This document shows positions 6,363-6,600 of a stretch of 6,600 bases of DNA, one piece after another (within the stretch, counting starts at the first letter, position 1; every line of letters starts with the position of its first letter). The notes under the pieces were generated by a model. That model ran no database searches, had not been told where the DNA came from, and saw only the letters and a list, made by a program, of their open reading frames with translations. The position numbers and the translations under genes were made by a program. This DNA is from an uncultured Bifidobacterium sp. (GTDB lineage: Bacteria; Actinomycetota; Actinomycetes; Actinomycetales; Bifidobacteriaceae), in assembly GCA_937874315.1 (NCBI GenBank), contig CALNAE010000012.1, forward strand, positions 1 through 6,600, in the 5' to 3' direction.

Positions 6363-6391
6363 TTGACATATACCCCCTAGGGGTATATTGT
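6363..6391 (+). promoter_or_regulatory. Promoter of the divergent copper-type unit
   Basis: A perfect TTGACA (6363-6368) is followed after 17 nt by TATTGT (6386-6391). A TATATT (6384-6389) offers a better hexamer at a short 15-nt spacing. The whole spacer is occupied by the CsoR-type inverted repeat, so a bound repressor would block RNA polymerase directly. Confidence 0.7.
6368..6388 (+). promoter_or_regulatory. CsoR-type copper operator (perfect inverted repeat)
   Basis: ATATACCCC (6368-6376) and GGGGTATAT (6380-6388) form a perfect 9-bp inverted repeat around CTA. An AT-flanked run of C facing a run of G is the known operator form of Cu(I)-responsive CsoR repressors in Gram-positive bacteria. 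CsoR-family sensors for other metals or sulfide bind similar C-run/G-run sites, so the inducer is inferred to be copper but not proven. No csoR gene lies in the window. Confidence 0.75.
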
Positions 6392-6583
6392 GGCCGTACA
6401 GGCGTACCGTCTACGAATGGGGTGCAACGACAATGGCCTCGAACCACTGGAACCCGCCCCGCTTCGTCTCGAGCCCATTCGACGTGCGAATGCCGCCTCA
6501 CTGCCTGTGAGACGCCCCGGCTCGAGGCCGGTCACGACGCCTGGCGGGAGTCTCGAATGAAGCAAGACATGAAGGAGACAAAC
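6392..6583 (+). other. Long leader between operator and first gene
   Basis: About 160-190 nt separate the predicted transcription start from the Met-rich gene. It has two short hairpins (CTCAC/GTGAG at 6497-6511 and CCGGC/GCCGG at 6517-6531). There are two small plus-strand frames: ATG 6417 to TGA 6558-6560 (47 codons, no ribosome binding site, overlapping a downstream ATG at 6557) and ATG 6433 to TGA 6508-6510 (25 codons, GGGGTG 8 nt upstream). Neither is recognisable and either may be chance. I see no known riboswitch. Confidence 0.4.
6572..6577 (+). promoter_or_regulatory. Ribosome binding site for the Met-rich gene
   Basis: AAGGAG lies 6 nt before the ATG at 6584 and is the best-placed site for any of the four in-frame ATGs at 6557, 6569, 6584 and 6590. 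Confidence 0.65.
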
Positions 6584-6600
6584 ATGAACATGAACATGAA
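6584..6600 (+). CDS. First codons of a Met-rich protein, probably a copper export or copper-binding protein
   Basis: Only five full codons (MNMNM) and two bases are visible before the window ends. The chosen ATG has an ideal AAGGAG 6 nt upstream. An in-frame ATG at 6557 with GGGAG 6 nt upstream would add MKQDMKETN ahead of it. Alternating Met near the N-terminus is common in proteins that handle Cu(I). Together with the CsoR-type operator this suggests a copper P-type ATPase, copper chaperone or small metal-binding protein. That is inference from context; no domain is visible. Confidence 0.5.

Overview
The window looks like an ordinary chromosomal stretch from a high-GC Gram-positive bacterium. 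The gene types and protein styles (CorA, a GluB-like lipoprotein, YdcF/DUF218, a mycobacterial-type PncA, a 2-hydroxyacid dehydrogenase) fit an actinobacterium, and a Bifidobacterium-like host is my best guess. That guess rests on general resemblance only; there is no rRNA or marker gene here.

Layout: positions 1 to about 6233 are a series of genes all on the minus strand. Read in the direction of transcription (right to left) they are: nicotinamidase pncA (6179-5553); an L-2-hydroxyacid dehydrogenase of the lactate/malate dehydrogenase family (5409-4396) with its own good promoter; a 350-nt gap holding an 18-bp tandem repeat; a multi-span membrane protein with a YdcF/DUF218 domain (4045-3005); a histidine phosphatase (2925-2092); a 250-nt gap; a CorA-type divalent cation transporter (1841-891); and an amino-acid-type ABC solute-binding lipoprotein (782 to beyond the left edge). 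At the right end the plus strand starts a divergent unit: a sigma-70-like promoter whose spacer is filled by a perfect 9-bp inverted repeat of the CsoR copper-operator type, a leader of roughly 160-190 nt, and the first codons of a Met-rich protein cut by the window edge.

How the genes work together: they look like independent housekeeping functions rather than one system. These are NAD salvage (pncA), NAD(H)-linked 2-oxoacid reduction (the dehydrogenase), envelope or phosphate-ester metabolism (YdcF domain plus phosphatase, 79 nt apart and possibly co-transcribed), Mg2+ uptake, solute uptake, and copper response. I see no mobile element, CRISPR array, RNA gene, or toxin or defence system. 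The points most worth a second look are a solute-binding protein lacking the usual ligand-carboxylate arginine, a dehydrogenase with an altered substrate loop, the 18-bp tandem repeat, and the long leader behind the copper-type operator.
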